Positions 1-7,965 of a stretch of 18,984 nt of DNA are shown here, piece after piece. The translations under genes were made by a program, and so were the position numbers. The stretch is from an uncultured Planctomycetaceae bacterium. GTDB lineage: Bacteria > Planctomycetota > Planctomycetia > Pirellulales > UBA1268. The first letter of the stretch is position 1. Each line of letters starts with the position of its first letter. Location of the stretch: contig CAISKG010000511.1 of NCBI GenBank assembly GCA_903885855.1, positions 1 to 18,984 on the forward strand. The letters run 5' to 3'. A model generated the notes under the pieces. The model was given only the letters and a program-made list of their open reading frames with translations, had not been told where the DNA came from and ran no database searches.

Positions 1-1152
1 GAGCCCTCCGCCACCCTCGCCATGGCGGCCCGGGCGCAGGCGCTGGCCGCCGCCGGCGTCGACGTCATCGATCTCTCGGTCGGCGAGCCCGACTTCCCCA
101 CCCCCGAGCACATCTGCCGGGCGGCCGAGGAGGCGATCCGCGCCGGACGCACCAAGTACACCCCCGCGGCCGGCATCCCCGAGCTGCGCCGGGCGGTGGC
201 CGCCGACTACACGCGCCGCAGCGGTCTGGCCGTCGGGCCGGGGCAGGTGGTGGTCTCCAACGGCGCCAAGCACGCCCTCCACAACGCCTTCACGGCGCTC
301 CTCGACGACGGCGACGAGGTGATCGTCCCCGCTCCCTACTGGGTGAGCTACGCCGAGTTGATCAAGCTCGCCGGGGCCCGGCCGGTGGTCCTGCCCACGC
401 GTCTGGAGGACGACTTCAAGCTCCGTCCCGAGGCCCTCCGGGCCGCGCTCACCCCGGCCACGCGCGCCATCCTCCTCTGCTCCCCGAGCAACCCCACCGG
501 CGTCGTCTACTCGCCGGAGGAGCTCGGCGCCCTGGCCGACGTGGCCCTCGAGGCCGATCTGGCCGTCATCGCCGACGAGATCTACGACCAGCTCCTCTAC
601 GACGGCCGGCAGGCCGTGTCGTTCCCGACGCTGCGCCCCGGCCTGGAGGCGCGGACGGTGGTCGTGGCGGGGGTGAGCAAGACCTACGCCATGACCGGCT
701 GGCGCATCGGCTGGACGATCTGCCCCGAGCCGCTCGCCAAGGCGATCGCCAATCTCCAGAGCCAGGAGACGAGCAATCCCTCGAGCATCAGCCAGCACGC
801 CGCCCTGGCCGCCCTCACCGGCCCCCAGGCCTGCGTGGCGGAGATGAACGCCGCCTTCCAGCGCCGCCGCGACCTGGTCGCCGCCGGGCTGACCGCGATC
901 CCGGGCGTCCGGCTCCCCGAGATCGGGGGCGCGTTCTACGCCTTCTTCGACATCCAGCCGCTCTTGGCGCGCGGCCGCGACGGCATCCGCACCAGTGCCG
1001 CCTGGTGCGAGGCGCTCTTGGAGCGCGAGCACGTGGCCCTCGTGGCCGGCAGCGCGTTCGGCGCCGAGGGGCACGTGCGGATGAGCTTCGCCGCCGCCGA
1101 CGCCACGCTCGCCGCGGGCCTGGAGCGGATCGCGCGCTTCGCCGGCGCCTGA
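1..1152 (+). CDS. aspC: Class I/II PLP-dependent aminotransferase, aspartate aminotransferase type (5' end outside window)
   Basis: Transfers amino groups between aspartate or a related amino acid and a 2-oxo acid, using pyridoxal phosphate in the cytoplasm. The frame is open from base 1, and the codons before the ATG at 22 read EPSATLA, the usual N-terminal motif of this family (KPSATLAV), so the true start lies upstream. Family motifs appear in order: GEPDFPTP, SNGAKHAL, PAPYW, SPSNPTG, ADEIYDQ, then VSKTYAMTGWRIGW, whose Lys (bases 679-681) should form the Schiff base, then SNPSSISQ and, near the end, GHVRMSF with the carboxylate-binding Arg. The sequence resembles the Thermus-type aspartate/prephenate aminotransferases more than E. 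coli AspC, so substrate range is not certain. Its stop lies 14 bases from the stop of the convergent DUF1080 gene, with no terminator hairpin visible between them. Confidence 0.9.
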   Translation, partial: EPSATLAMAARAQALAAAGVDVIDLSVGEPDFPTPEHICRAAEEAIRAGRTKYTPAAGIPELRRAVAADYTRRSGLAVGPGQVVVSNGAKHALHNAFTALLDDGDEVIVPAPYWVSYAELIKLAGARPVVLPTRLEDDFKLRPEALRAALTPATRAILLCSPSNPTGVVYSPEELGALADVALEADLAVIADEIYDQLLYDGRQAVSFPTLRPGLEARTVVVAGVSKTYAMTGWRIGWTICPEPLAKAIANLQSQETSNPSSISQHAALAALTGPQACVAEMNAAFQRRRDLVAAGLTAIPGVRLPEIGGAFYAFFDIQPLLARGRDGIRTSAAWCEALLEREHVALVAGSAFGAEGHVRMSFAAADATLAAGLERIARFAGA

Positions 1153-1166
1153 CGCCCCCTCGATCG

Positions 1167-1781
1167 TCAGTCGGCCGCCAGGGCGCGCACGTCGCGGAAC
1201 TCGACTTGCATCTCGAGACCGCCGTGGATCTGGAGGCCGATCGGCCCCGGCGCGCTCGGCTCGGGCGCGGTGTACCGCGACACCTCCTCGCCGTTGAGCC
1301 ACACGGTGAACGTCCGGCCCCGGACGCGGACGCGGATTCGGTTCCACTCGCCGGGACGGAGCAGCTCGGCCGCGCGCTTGGCCTGCGCCTCCTCGGGATA
1401 GCCGCCGACGTAGAAGGAGCAGGTCATGTCGCGCTTCAGGCTGCGCGAGACGCCGATCTGCACCTGCACCTCGGGGCGGCGCAGCATGAAGCCGCTGTCG
1501 ATCTCCCCGGTCCAGCGCACCTCCGCCTCGAAGATCACGTCGCCGTAGTCGCGCGCCGTGTAGAGCATCGAGCCCTTCTTCTCGGCGTCGTTGCGCCCCA
1601 CGAGGACGCCGTCGACGGCCGTCCAATAGGGCTCGGCCGGAGCCTTCCAGCCCTCGAGGTCGCGGCCGTTGAAGATCGCCGGCAGGGCTGCGGTGGGGGG
1701 GACGTCCTCGGCGGCGGCCGGCGCCAGGGCGAGGCAGGCGCCCAGGAGCGCGACGGCGAGGGCGGGGGCGCGGTGCGGCAT
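1167..1781 (-). CDS. Secreted DUF1080 (3-keto-disaccharide hydrolase-like) protein
   Basis: A 204-residue exported protein made of one DUF1080 domain, a concanavalin-like beta-sandwich fold that is greatly expanded in planctomycetes and linked in some members to 3-keto-glycoside hydrolysis. Residues 1-24 form a signal peptide ending near PAAA-ED. The LLGAC at 12-16 could instead act as a lipobox, which I cannot decide. The domain shows FNGRDLEGW (37-45), a GVLVG strand, SGFMLR, GEWNRIRV (144-151), WLNG (161-164), LQIHGG (183-188) and VEFRDVR near the end, as in the family. The ATG at 1781 has GGAG about 8 bases upstream. It is divergent from the MobA-like gene and convergent with the aminotransferase. 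The substrate cannot be named from the sequence. Confidence 0.85.
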   Translation of the reverse strand: MPHRAPALAVALLGACLALAPAAAEDVPPTAALPAIFNGRDLEGWKAPAEPYWTAVDGVLVGRNDAEKKGSMLYTARDYGDVIFEAEVRWTGEIDSGFMLRRPEVQVQIGVSRSLKRDMTCSFYVGGYPEEAQAKRAAELLRPGEWNRIRVRVRGRTFTVWLNGEEVSRYTAPEPSAPGPIGLQIHGGLEMQVEFRDVRALAAD

Positions 1782-1818
1782 GACGGGGCTCCGGCGGCGT
1801 TCGGTCGACCGTGGCGGG

Positions 1819-1828
1819 AGTATAGACT
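1819..1828. promoter_or_regulatory. Divergent -10-like elements between DUF1080 and MobA-like genes
   Basis: The 95-base gap 1782-1876 separates two divergent genes. On the minus strand TATACT (1824-1819) lies 37 bases before the DUF1080 ATG. On the plus strand TAGACT (1823-1828) lies 48 bases before the ATG at 1877. Together they form the near-palindrome GAGTATAGACTC. No convincing -35 hexamer is seen on either side. Confidence 0.35.
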
Positions 1829-1876
1829 CGCGCGGGAGACTCCCGGCGCGCCGCCGGGAGCGGCCCGGGAGGCGTG

Positions 1877-2557
1877 ATGCGCACGCGGATCGGCGGGATC
1901 CTCCTCGACGGGGGCGGGGGCACGCGCCTCGCCGCCGCCGCGCCGCTCCCCGCCGGTGGCAAGGGGGCGATCGAGGTGGGCGGGGCCGCGCTGCGGTCGC
2001 GGGCGCTGGCCTGCCTCGGCGCCGTGGCGGGGCCGATCGTGGTCGTCGCCGCGCCGGGGCGCCCCCTGGGCGCGCTGCCGCGGGGCACCCTTGTGGTGCG
2101 CGACGGCCTCCCCGGCGCCGGGCCGCTGGCGGCGCTGGCCGACGGCCTCGGTGCGCTCCTGGCCGCCCCCGGCGCGGCGGTCGAGGCGGTGGTGCTCATG
2201 GCCTGCGACCTGCCGCTGGTCGATCCCGCGCTGCCGGCCTTCCTCGTCGACCGCCTCTCGAACGCCCCGCCGGAGGTCGTGTGGGTCGTGCCGCAGGTCG
2301 GCGGACACCCGCAGGTGCTCCTCTCGGCGCTGCGGCCGGCCCTCGCGCCGGCGGTGCGGGAGGCCCTCGCCGCGGGCCTGCGCGCCCCCCGGGCGCTCCT
2401 CGAGCGCCTCGCGGCCACGCGGCCGGGCAGCGTGGCCCTCCTCCCGGAGGACGCCCTGCGCACGGTCGACCCCGATCTGGCGGGACTCCGCGACGTCGAC
2501 ACCCCGGCGGACCTGGACGCGGTGCGGGATATCCTGCGGAAGCGCGGCGAAACCTGA
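1877..2557 (+). CDS. mobA: MobA-like molybdenum cofactor nucleotidyltransferase
   Basis: A 226-residue protein of the MobA/NTP-transferase fold. True MobA transfers GMP from GTP to molybdopterin, which is a late step in cofactor assembly. Supporting features are the N-terminal glycine-rich loop (residues 5-18), Lys29, a GPLAAL motif (82-87), MACDLPLVD (108-116) carrying the metal-binding Asp, GGHPQ, and the C-terminal DVDTPADL that matches the NTPEDL signature. The length is normal for the family. The ATG at 1877 is preferred over the adjacent GTG at 1874 because GGGAGG (1867-1872) is better spaced from it. The nucleotide loop is unusual: canonical GGxSxRMGxDK is replaced by GGGGTR with Lys 12 residues after the Arg instead of 5. 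A relative such as a MocA- or CofC-type enzyme is therefore possible. No other molybdenum gene is nearby. Confidence 0.7.
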   Translation: MRTRIGGILLDGGGGTRLAAAAPLPAGGKGAIEVGGAALRSRALACLGAVAGPIVVVAAPGRPLGALPRGTLVVRDGLPGAGPLAALADGLGALLAAPGAAVEAVVLMACDLPLVDPALPAFLVDRLSNAPPEVVWVVPQVGGHPQVLLSALRPALAPAVREALAAGLRAPRALLERLAATRPGSVALLPEDALRTVDPDLAGLRDVDTPADLDAVRDILRKRGET

Positions 2558-2583
2558 CCTACGGGAAACGCCCGGGCGCCTCC

Positions 2584-2589
2584 TATACT
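2584..2589 (+). promoter_or_regulatory. -10-like TATACT directly before the AsmA-like gene
   Basis: TATACT stands alone in GC-rich DNA and ends 7 bases before the ATG at 2597, with no ribosome-binding site between them. That spacing would put the transcription start at or very near the start codon. No clear -35 hexamer is found. Confidence 0.4.
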
Positions 2590-2596
2590 CCGCCGC

Positions 2597-5500
2597 ATGG
2601 CGAGGCGACACCCCCGAGTGGACGACGACGACGGGCGGCCGCGCCGGCGCCGGCGCGGCCGCTGGCTGCTCCTCCTGGCGATGCTCGCCGCCGGCCTCTG
2701 GCTGGCCCCCGTGGCGGCGGTGCTGTCGCCGCTGCGCGACTGGCCGCTCCGCGCGGCGCTCGACGGCATCGACGGCGGCGTGAGCAGCCGGGCCGCCTCC
2801 TGGAACTGGTTCGGGCCGAGCGACTTCCGCGACGTCGTCCTCGTCGACCGTGCCGGCCGGCCGGTGGCCGCCGCGCGACGGATCGTCATCGACCGCCCGC
2901 TGGCGGCGATCGTGCTCACCGGCGGTGCGCCCAAGCGCGTGCGCATCCTCGGGGGGGAGGCGCTGGTCGAGGTGCGCCCCGGCGGCAGCGGCCTGGAGGA
3001 CGTGATCGCCCCGTTCCTCGCCGGCGCGGCGCGCCGTGCCACGCGGGCGCCGGTGGCGATCGAGATCGTCGACGCGGCGGTGGAACTGGTCGACACCGTG
3101 CGCGACCAGGCGTGGCGCGTCACCGAGGTGGTCGCCACCGGCACCCTCGGGGCGGCGGGGAGACCGCTCGGCGGCGGATGGACCGCGGCGGGGAGGGTGG
3201 TCGCCGGCGGCCGGCCGAAGCGCGACCTGGCCGCGGCCTTCGCCGCGCCGGCGCCGGGGCTCGACGCCCCCTCGGCGTTCCCGCCGCGCCTCGATCCGAC
3301 GACGATCGCCGCCGGTGCGACGGCCGCGGCCGCCCGGCCCGGCGGATGGTCGGTGTCGAGCCCCGAGGAGCCCGGCGATGCGACCGAGCGGCGCGTGGCG
3401 GTGGCGGCCACGGCGCTGCCGCTGGGCCTGTCGCGGCTCCTCGCCACGCGCCTCGACCTGCCGCGCGTGGTCGACGGCACGGCCGACGTGCGCCTCGACG
3501 TGCGCCTGCCGGCCGGCGACCCCTCCTCCCCGGCGGTGGCCGGCGTGATCGACGTCACGCGCCTCCAGATGGCCTCCGCCGCCGGCGACGAGGCGCTCGT
3601 GGCGGTGGAGCGGTGCGAGGCGCGGCTCGATCTCGTCGCCGACGCAGACGCCGTCACGCTCCGTGACTGCCGGCTGGAGTCGCCGCAGTTCCGCGCCGAG
3701 GCCAGCGGCCGCCTCGGCCTTCCCCGGGGCACGGCCTGGGAGTGGGGCGAGACGCTCATCGCCGACGACTTCGCCCTGGCCGTCGACGTCGATCTGGCGG
3801 CGGCGGCGCGCGGCGTGACCGGCGGCCTGCGCGTGCGCCCCGACGTGCGCGTCACCGGCGGAACGCTGCAGCTGGCGGCCGTCAGCCGGGCCGACGGCAC
3901 CGAGCGCGTCCTCGAGGCACGCGTCGGGTCGCGCGATCTGGAGGTCGAGCAGGGGGTGCGGACGCTGCGCTGGGGGGAGCCGTTGGTGGCGTGGCTGCGG
4001 GCCCGGCGTGGCGCGGGGCGGCGGGAGCCGATGCGCGTCGAGGAGGCGCGCGTCGCCACGTCGTCGCTCGAGGTGACCGCCTCGGGAAGTGCCGAGGCGT
4101 CGGAGGTGCGCTGGACGGCCGACCTCGGCCGGTTCGTCGCCGATCTGGGGCAGGTGCTCGACATCGGCGGCCTCGAACTGGCCGGCACGTTCCGCGGCCG
4201 CGGGGTGGTGGAGCGGGCGCCGGCCTCGGGGGCGGTGACGGCCGACTTCAACGGCGGCCTGACGGGCTTCCGGCGCGTGGTCGCGGGGCTGCCGGAGTGG
4301 GTCGAGGAGGAGGCCACGGTGGACGTCCGCGCCGCGGGCACCGTGGCCAACGCCCGGCTCGTGGTCGACGACGCGCGCCTGGAGGGCGTGTCGGGGAGCG
4401 ATCGGATCGAGGTCACCCTCGCCGGGGCCGCGGAGGTGGATCCCTGGGGGCTGCTGGCGGGGCTCGTCGGCGCGGGGCGCGGCGCGGGTGTCCGCGCGGC
4501 GCCGGGCGGCGCCGGCGCGACGGCGACGGGACTGGTGGAAGGGGACGTGGGACGCTGGCAGGCGCGGCTGGCGGGGCTCGACGCCGCCGCGGGGCTCGCC
4601 GGCGTGCGGCTCGGCGGCACGCTCCGCGCCTCGGCGGCACTGGCGGCCGAGGGGGAGGCCTGGCGCATGACCCGCGCCGGGGCGCTGGTGGAGGATCTCG
4701 ACGTCGACGGCGGCAGGATCGTCGAGCCGCGCGTGGTGGCCTCCGCGGCCGGCACGCTCAACCCGTCGAGCGGCCGGATCGACCTCGCCTCCGCCGAGAT
4801 CCTCACCGCCTCGCTGTCGCTGCGCACCGGCGGGCTGGCCCTCCTCCCCGAGGACGCCGGGCACACCGGGCTCGAGCGCGTGCGCGGGCGCGTGCAGTGG
4901 CAGCTCGACGTGGGGCGCATCGAGCCCTGGATCCTCCCCGCCGACGTGGCCGCGCGCTGGCCGGCGACGGGGCGGGTGTGGGGTACGGTGGAGGTTCAGG
5001 ACACCCCTGCCGGGACCAATCTTCTCCTCGACGCCAACGGCACGGGGCTGGCGCTGGACCGCGGGACCGCGGCGGCGGGGGAGGCCCCGGGCCGGGTGTG
5101 GGAGGAGCCGCGTGCCCGGCTGCTCGTCGAGGCGACGCGCGGCGCGGCCGACACGCTGACCCTCGACCGCATGGTGCTCGAGTCGTCGACCGTGGCCGCG
5201 GCGGCGGCCGGGACGGTGCGCGACTGCTCCACCGCGCCGCGCGTGGAGGCCGGGGGGACGGTGAGCTACGACTGGAGCCTGCTGTCGCGCCTCCTCACCC
5301 CGTGGACCGGTGGGCGCCTGGAGTTGGCCGGCGGCACCGCCTGCCCCTTCGTCTGCCGCGGGCCGGTGGGGGAACTGGTGGCGCTGGCGGGCGAAGCCCT
5401 GCGGGCGCCGCGCACTATGGCGGCGCCGGGGGCGGCTCCGCAGCGCGAGGCGGTGGAGATCCCGCTGCCGGAGAGCTGGCTCGAGCCGCTCCGCGCCGCC

Positions 5501-6586
5501 GGCCGCGACGCCGCCCCCGACCGTCCGCAGCGCGCCATGCTCCCGGTGGCACTGGGGCCCAAGGCGGCCGCCACGTCCAACGCGTGGCTGCGCGAGGTGT
5601 CGATCGAGACCTCGACCGCGTGGTCCGCCGGGAGGATCGACGGCGTGGCGCTCGAGCCGGGGGAGACGCCGCTGCGGCTCTTCGAGGGGCAGCTGGCCCT
5701 GGGGCCGCTCGACGTCGGCTTCGGCGGCGGCCGGCTGCGCGGCGCGCCGTGGCTGCGCCTCGATCCCGGGCCGGCGGAGATCGTCGTGCCGCCGGGGCGG
5801 ATCGCGGAGCGCGTCGTGCTGGCCGGGCCCCTGGTGGACGGCTGGATGCGCTGGATGCTGCCCCTGCTCGGCCGGTCCACGCGCACGCGCGGGTTGGTGA
5901 GCGTCGACGTGGCGGGGGCGCGGCTGCCACTGGCCGACCCGGGGGCCGGCGAGGCGGCGGGGCAGCTGGTGTTCGAGGATCTGGAGGTGACCCCCGGGCC
6001 GTTGCTCCAGCCCCTGGCCAATCTCGTGGTCAGGCTGCAGTCGCTCGTCGATCCGCGCTTCGCCTTCGGCGACCGGGCGGTGCTGATGCGTGTCCGACCC
6101 GAGCCGGTGCGCTTCCGCGTCACCGGCGGGCGCACCTGGCACGAGGGGCTGATCATGGACATGGGGCAGCTGGTGCTGCGCTCCGCCGGCAGCGTCGGCG
6201 ACGACGGATCGCTCGCGATGACCATCGAGGTCGGCTTGCGTGGCGACCTGGTGGCCGGCGCCCCGCGGCTGGCGCGGTTCCTCAAGCGGCCGCTGGTGAT
6301 CCCCCTTTCCGGCACGGTGGAGCGGCCGCAATTCGACATCGCGGCGATGGACCGCCTCATCGGCCGTCTCGGCGACAACACCGCCGAATCGGTGATCCGC
6401 GAGGGCTTCGAGCGCACGCTCGAGGGGCTCGAGGAGCTCTTCGGCAATCCGCCGCCACCGGCGCCGGCGCTGCCGCCACCGCCCCCCGTGGCCCCCGCGC
6501 CGCCGGTCGTGCCGCCGCCGGCCGCGCCGGCATTCGCGCCCCCCGCCGCGCCCCCCGCCCTCTCCTTTCCCGCCCCGCCGGGCTAG
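2597..6586 (+). CDS. Long AsmA-like membrane-anchored protein with proline-rich tail
   Basis: A 1329-residue protein. An Arg-rich cytoplasmic start (RRRRRGR) is followed by one membrane helix at about residues 22-43. The rest is predicted outside the cytoplasm and is a long run of short beta-type segments of the kind found in AsmA/DUF748/TamB-like proteins, for example repeated stretches of alternating hydrophobic residues with ADVRLDVRL or SVDVAGARL character. The most family-like part is about 1100-1260, with QLVFEDLEVTPG, LVLRSAGSVG and VIPLSGTVERPQFD. AsmA-type proteins are linked to lipid transfer and envelope integrity. The last 47 residues (from 1283) are almost only Pro and Ala. The ATG at 2597 follows TATACT and is not preceded by a ribosome-binding site. 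The stop TAG falls at the edge of an intergenic repeat element. Assignment rests on architecture, not on a single diagnostic motif. Confidence 0.75.
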   Translation: MARRHPRVDDDDGRPRRRRRGRWLLLLAMLAAGLWLAPVAAVLSPLRDWPLRAALDGIDGGVSSRAASWNWFGPSDFRDVVLVDRAGRPVAAARRIVIDRPLAAIVLTGGAPKRVRILGGEALVEVRPGGSGLEDVIAPFLAGAARRATRAPVAIEIVDAAVELVDTVRDQAWRVTEVVATGTLGAAGRPLGGGWTAAGRVVAGGRPKRDLAAAFAAPAPGLDAPSAFPPRLDPTTIAAGATAAAARPGGWSVSSPEEPGDATERRVAVAATALPLGLSRLLATRLDLPRVVDGTADVRLDVRLPAGDPSSPAVAGVIDVTRLQMASAAGDEALVAVERCEARLDLVADADAVTLRDCRLESPQFRAEASGRLGLPRGTAWEWGETLIADDFALAVDVDLAAAARGVTGGLRVRPDVRVTGGTLQLAAVSRADGTERVLEARVGSRDLEVEQGVRTLRWGEPLVAWLRARRGAGRREPMRVEEARVATSSLEVTASGSAEASEVRWTADLGRFVADLGQVLDIGGLELAGTFRGRGVVERAPASGAVTADFNGGLTGFRRVVAGLPEWVEEEATVDVRAAGTVANARLVVDDARLEGVSGSDRIEVTLAGAAEVDPWGLLAGLVGAGRGAGVRAAPGGAGATATGLVEGDVGRWQARLAGLDAAAGLAGVRLGGTLRASAALAAEGEAWRMTRAGALVEDLDVDGGRIVEPRVVASAAGTLNPSSGRIDLASAEILTASLSLRTGGLALLPEDAGHTGLERVRGRVQWQLDVGRIEPWILPADVAARWPATGRVWGTVEVQDTPAGTNLLLDANGTGLALDRGTAAAGEAPGRVWEEPRARLLVEATRGAADTLTLDRMVLESSTVAAAAAGTVRDCSTAPRVEAGGTVSYDWSLLSRLLTPWTGGRLELAGGTACPFVCRGPVGELVALAGEALRAPRTMAAPGAAPQREAVEIPLPESWLEPLRAAGRDAAPDRPQRAMLPVALGPKAAATSNAWLREVSIETSTAWSAGRIDGVALEPGETPLRLFEGQLALGPLDVGFGGGRLRGAPWLRLDPGPAEIVVPPGRIAERVVLAGPLVDGWMRWMLPLLGRSTRTRGLVSVDVAGARLPLADPGAGEAAGQLVFEDLEVTPGPLLQPLANLVVRLQSLVDPRFAFGDRAVLMRVRPEPVRFRVTGGRTWHEGLIMDMGQLVLRSAGSVGDDGSLAMTIEVGLRGDLVAGAPRLARFLKRPLVIPLSGTVERPQFDIAAMDRLIGRLGDNTAESVIREGFERTLEGLEELFGNPPPPAPALPPPPPVAPAPPVVPPPAAPAFAPPAAPPALSFPAPPG

Positions 6587-6683
6587 CTGCCCGTGGAAAA
6601 AGTCATCCATGACCTTTTTCCACTCAGGACACCCCAGAAAAAGCCGAGGTTTTTCAGGGGTGCCTGCCGCCGCATCCGGCGGC
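6587..6683 (-). repeat. Three-hairpin intergenic element, copy A
   Basis: In element orientation (minus strand) the order is H3, H2, H1. H1 (6593-6623) is a 31-base inverted repeat with arms GTGGAAAAAG and CTTTTTCCAC around an inner TCAT/ATGA. It is the exact reverse complement of H1 in copy D. H2 (6627-6664) has arms with ACCCC/GGGGT and A5/T5 around GCCGAGG. H3 (6666-6683) is GCCGCC/GGCGGC around GCATCC. The copy sits between two convergent genes. The AsmA-like stop TAG ends 6 bases before H1, and the bioF stop lies inside the right arm of H2, so H3 and half of H2 are also coding. A role as bidirectional terminator is plausible. Confidence 0.85.
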
Positions 6684-7883
6684 GGCGAGGAGCGCGGCGG
6701 CGAGGCGGTCGAGGTCGGCGTCGTCGTGGTGCCAGGCGAGGCTCGCGCGGACGAGGCACCGCCCCGGCGCGACGCTCGGCGGCCGGATCGCCGGCACGAA
6801 CATCCCCTCCGCGGCCAGCCGCGCGGCCAGCGCCAGCGCCGCCTCGGCGCCTCCCACGACCACCGGCACGATCTGCGCCTCGGCCGCGCCGAGGTCGAGG
6901 CCCCCCCGGCGGAGTCGGTCGCGGAATCCCGCGGCCCGCTCGAGGAGCCCGGTGCGGCGCTCTGGCTCCGCGGCCACCACCGCGAGGGCCTCGAGCGCCG
7001 CCCCCGCCACCGCCGGCGGATGGGCGGTGGAGAAGACGTAGCCGCGCGCCGCGTGACGCAGCCAGTCGACGAGCCGGGGATGGCCGGCCACGAAGCCCCC
7101 CGCGGCCCCCAACGCCTTGGAGAGCGTGCCGACGCGCACGTGCACGCCGGCCGCGGTGCCGGTGGCCTCCACCAGGCCGCTGCCGCGGGCGCCGAAGATG
7201 CCCGTGGCGTGCGCCTCGTCGGCCAGCAGCATCGCGCCGTGGCGCTCGCACGCGTCCGCCAGATCGGCCAGCGGGGCCACCGAGCCGTCCATGGAGAACA
7301 GCGTGTCGGTGACCACGAGCCGGCGCCGCGCGGGGCTCGCGGCGAGGATCCGCCCGAGCGTCGCGACGTCGCGGTGGGGGTAGACGACCACCGTGGCGCG
7401 GGAGAGGCGGCAGCCGTCGATGATGCTCGCGTGGTTGCGCTCGTCGCTGGCCACGAGGTCGTCGGGGCCGACGAGCGCCGCGATCGTGGCGGCGTTGGCG
7501 GCGAATCCCGACGGGAAGAGGAGCGCGTCGGAGGTCCCGAGGAGCCGGGCGAGCGCCCCTTCGAGCGCCGCGTGGACCGCCGAGTGGCCGCTCACCAGCG
7601 GACTGGCGCCGGCGCCGAAGCCCTCGGCGCACGCGGCGCGCGACGCGGCCCGCGTGAGGCGGACGTCGCCGGCCAGGCCGAGGTAGTCGTTGGAGCCGAA
7701 GTTCACCAGCCGCCGGCCGTCGAGCTCGACCTCGCGCCCCTGGCGGCCGGCGCGCACGCGGCGCGGGCGCTCGAGGCCCGCCTCGCGGAGGCGCTCGAGG
7801 GCGCCCGTGATCCAGGCCAGCGCCTCGGGGAGCGCGGCGGGCTCGGGCGGGGGCGTCGCGGGGGGCGGGGGGCGGCAGGCCAT
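6654..7883 (-). CDS. bioF: 8-amino-7-oxononanoate synthase (alpha-oxoamine synthase family)
   Basis: Condenses pimeloyl-thioester with L-alanine to 8-amino-7-oxononanoate, the first step in building the biotin rings, with pyridoxal phosphate. The 409-residue protein has all family motifs: FGSNDYLGLA (about 62-71), SGHSAVHAALE, FPSGFAANAA, DERNHASIIDG (His151), DTLFSMDGSVAPL, ADEAHATGIFG with the PLP Asp at 222, GTLSKALGAAGGF with the PLP Lys at 256, and YVFSTAHPP. The ATG at 7883 is chosen over one 60 bases upstream because the added residues are not family-like and a -10-like CATAAT lies just before 7883. The last residues, GCGGRHP, come from repeat copy A. A 2-amino-3-ketobutyrate CoA ligase is the main alternative. 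The EVE-domain gene lies 82 bases upstream on the same strand. No other biotin gene is in view. Confidence 0.87.
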   Translation of the reverse strand: MACRPPPPATPPPEPAALPEALAWITGALERLREAGLERPRRVRAGRQGREVELDGRRLVNFGSNDYLGLAGDVRLTRAASRAACAEGFGAGASPLVSGHSAVHAALEGALARLLGTSDALLFPSGFAANAATIAALVGPDDLVASDERNHASIIDGCRLSRATVVVYPHRDVATLGRILAASPARRRLVVTDTLFSMDGSVAPLADLADACERHGAMLLADEAHATGIFGARGSGLVEATGTAAGVHVRVGTLSKALGAAGGFVAGHPRLVDWLRHAARGYVFSTAHPPAVAGAALEALAVVAAEPERRTGLLERAAGFRDRLRRGGLDLGAAEAQIVPVVVGGAEAALALAARLAAEGMFVPAIRPPSVAPGRCLVRASLAWHHDDADLDRLAAALLAAAGCGGRHP

Positions 7884-7889
7884 GCGACG

Positions 7890-7895
7890 ATTATG
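7890..7895 (-). promoter_or_regulatory. -10-like CATAAT directly before bioF
   Basis: On the minus strand CATAAT ends 6 bases before the bioF ATG at 7883. No ribosome-binding site fits between them. This resembles the layout before the AsmA-like gene and suggests a leaderless or nearly leaderless transcript. Confidence 0.35.
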
Positions 7896-7965
7896 CCGCG
7901 CTGGTGGCGGCCTCGCTTTCGCGCCGCGGCCGGCCGGGGGCACGGATCACGTTTTCCGCGGACGG

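Noticed and set aside
1535..6610. Very long open frame (1691 codons) on the minus strand opposite the AsmA-like gene
   Set aside because: It is Arg/Gly/His-rich with no recognisable motif, and it overlaps three well-supported genes. GC-rich third positions remove antisense stops, which explains it.
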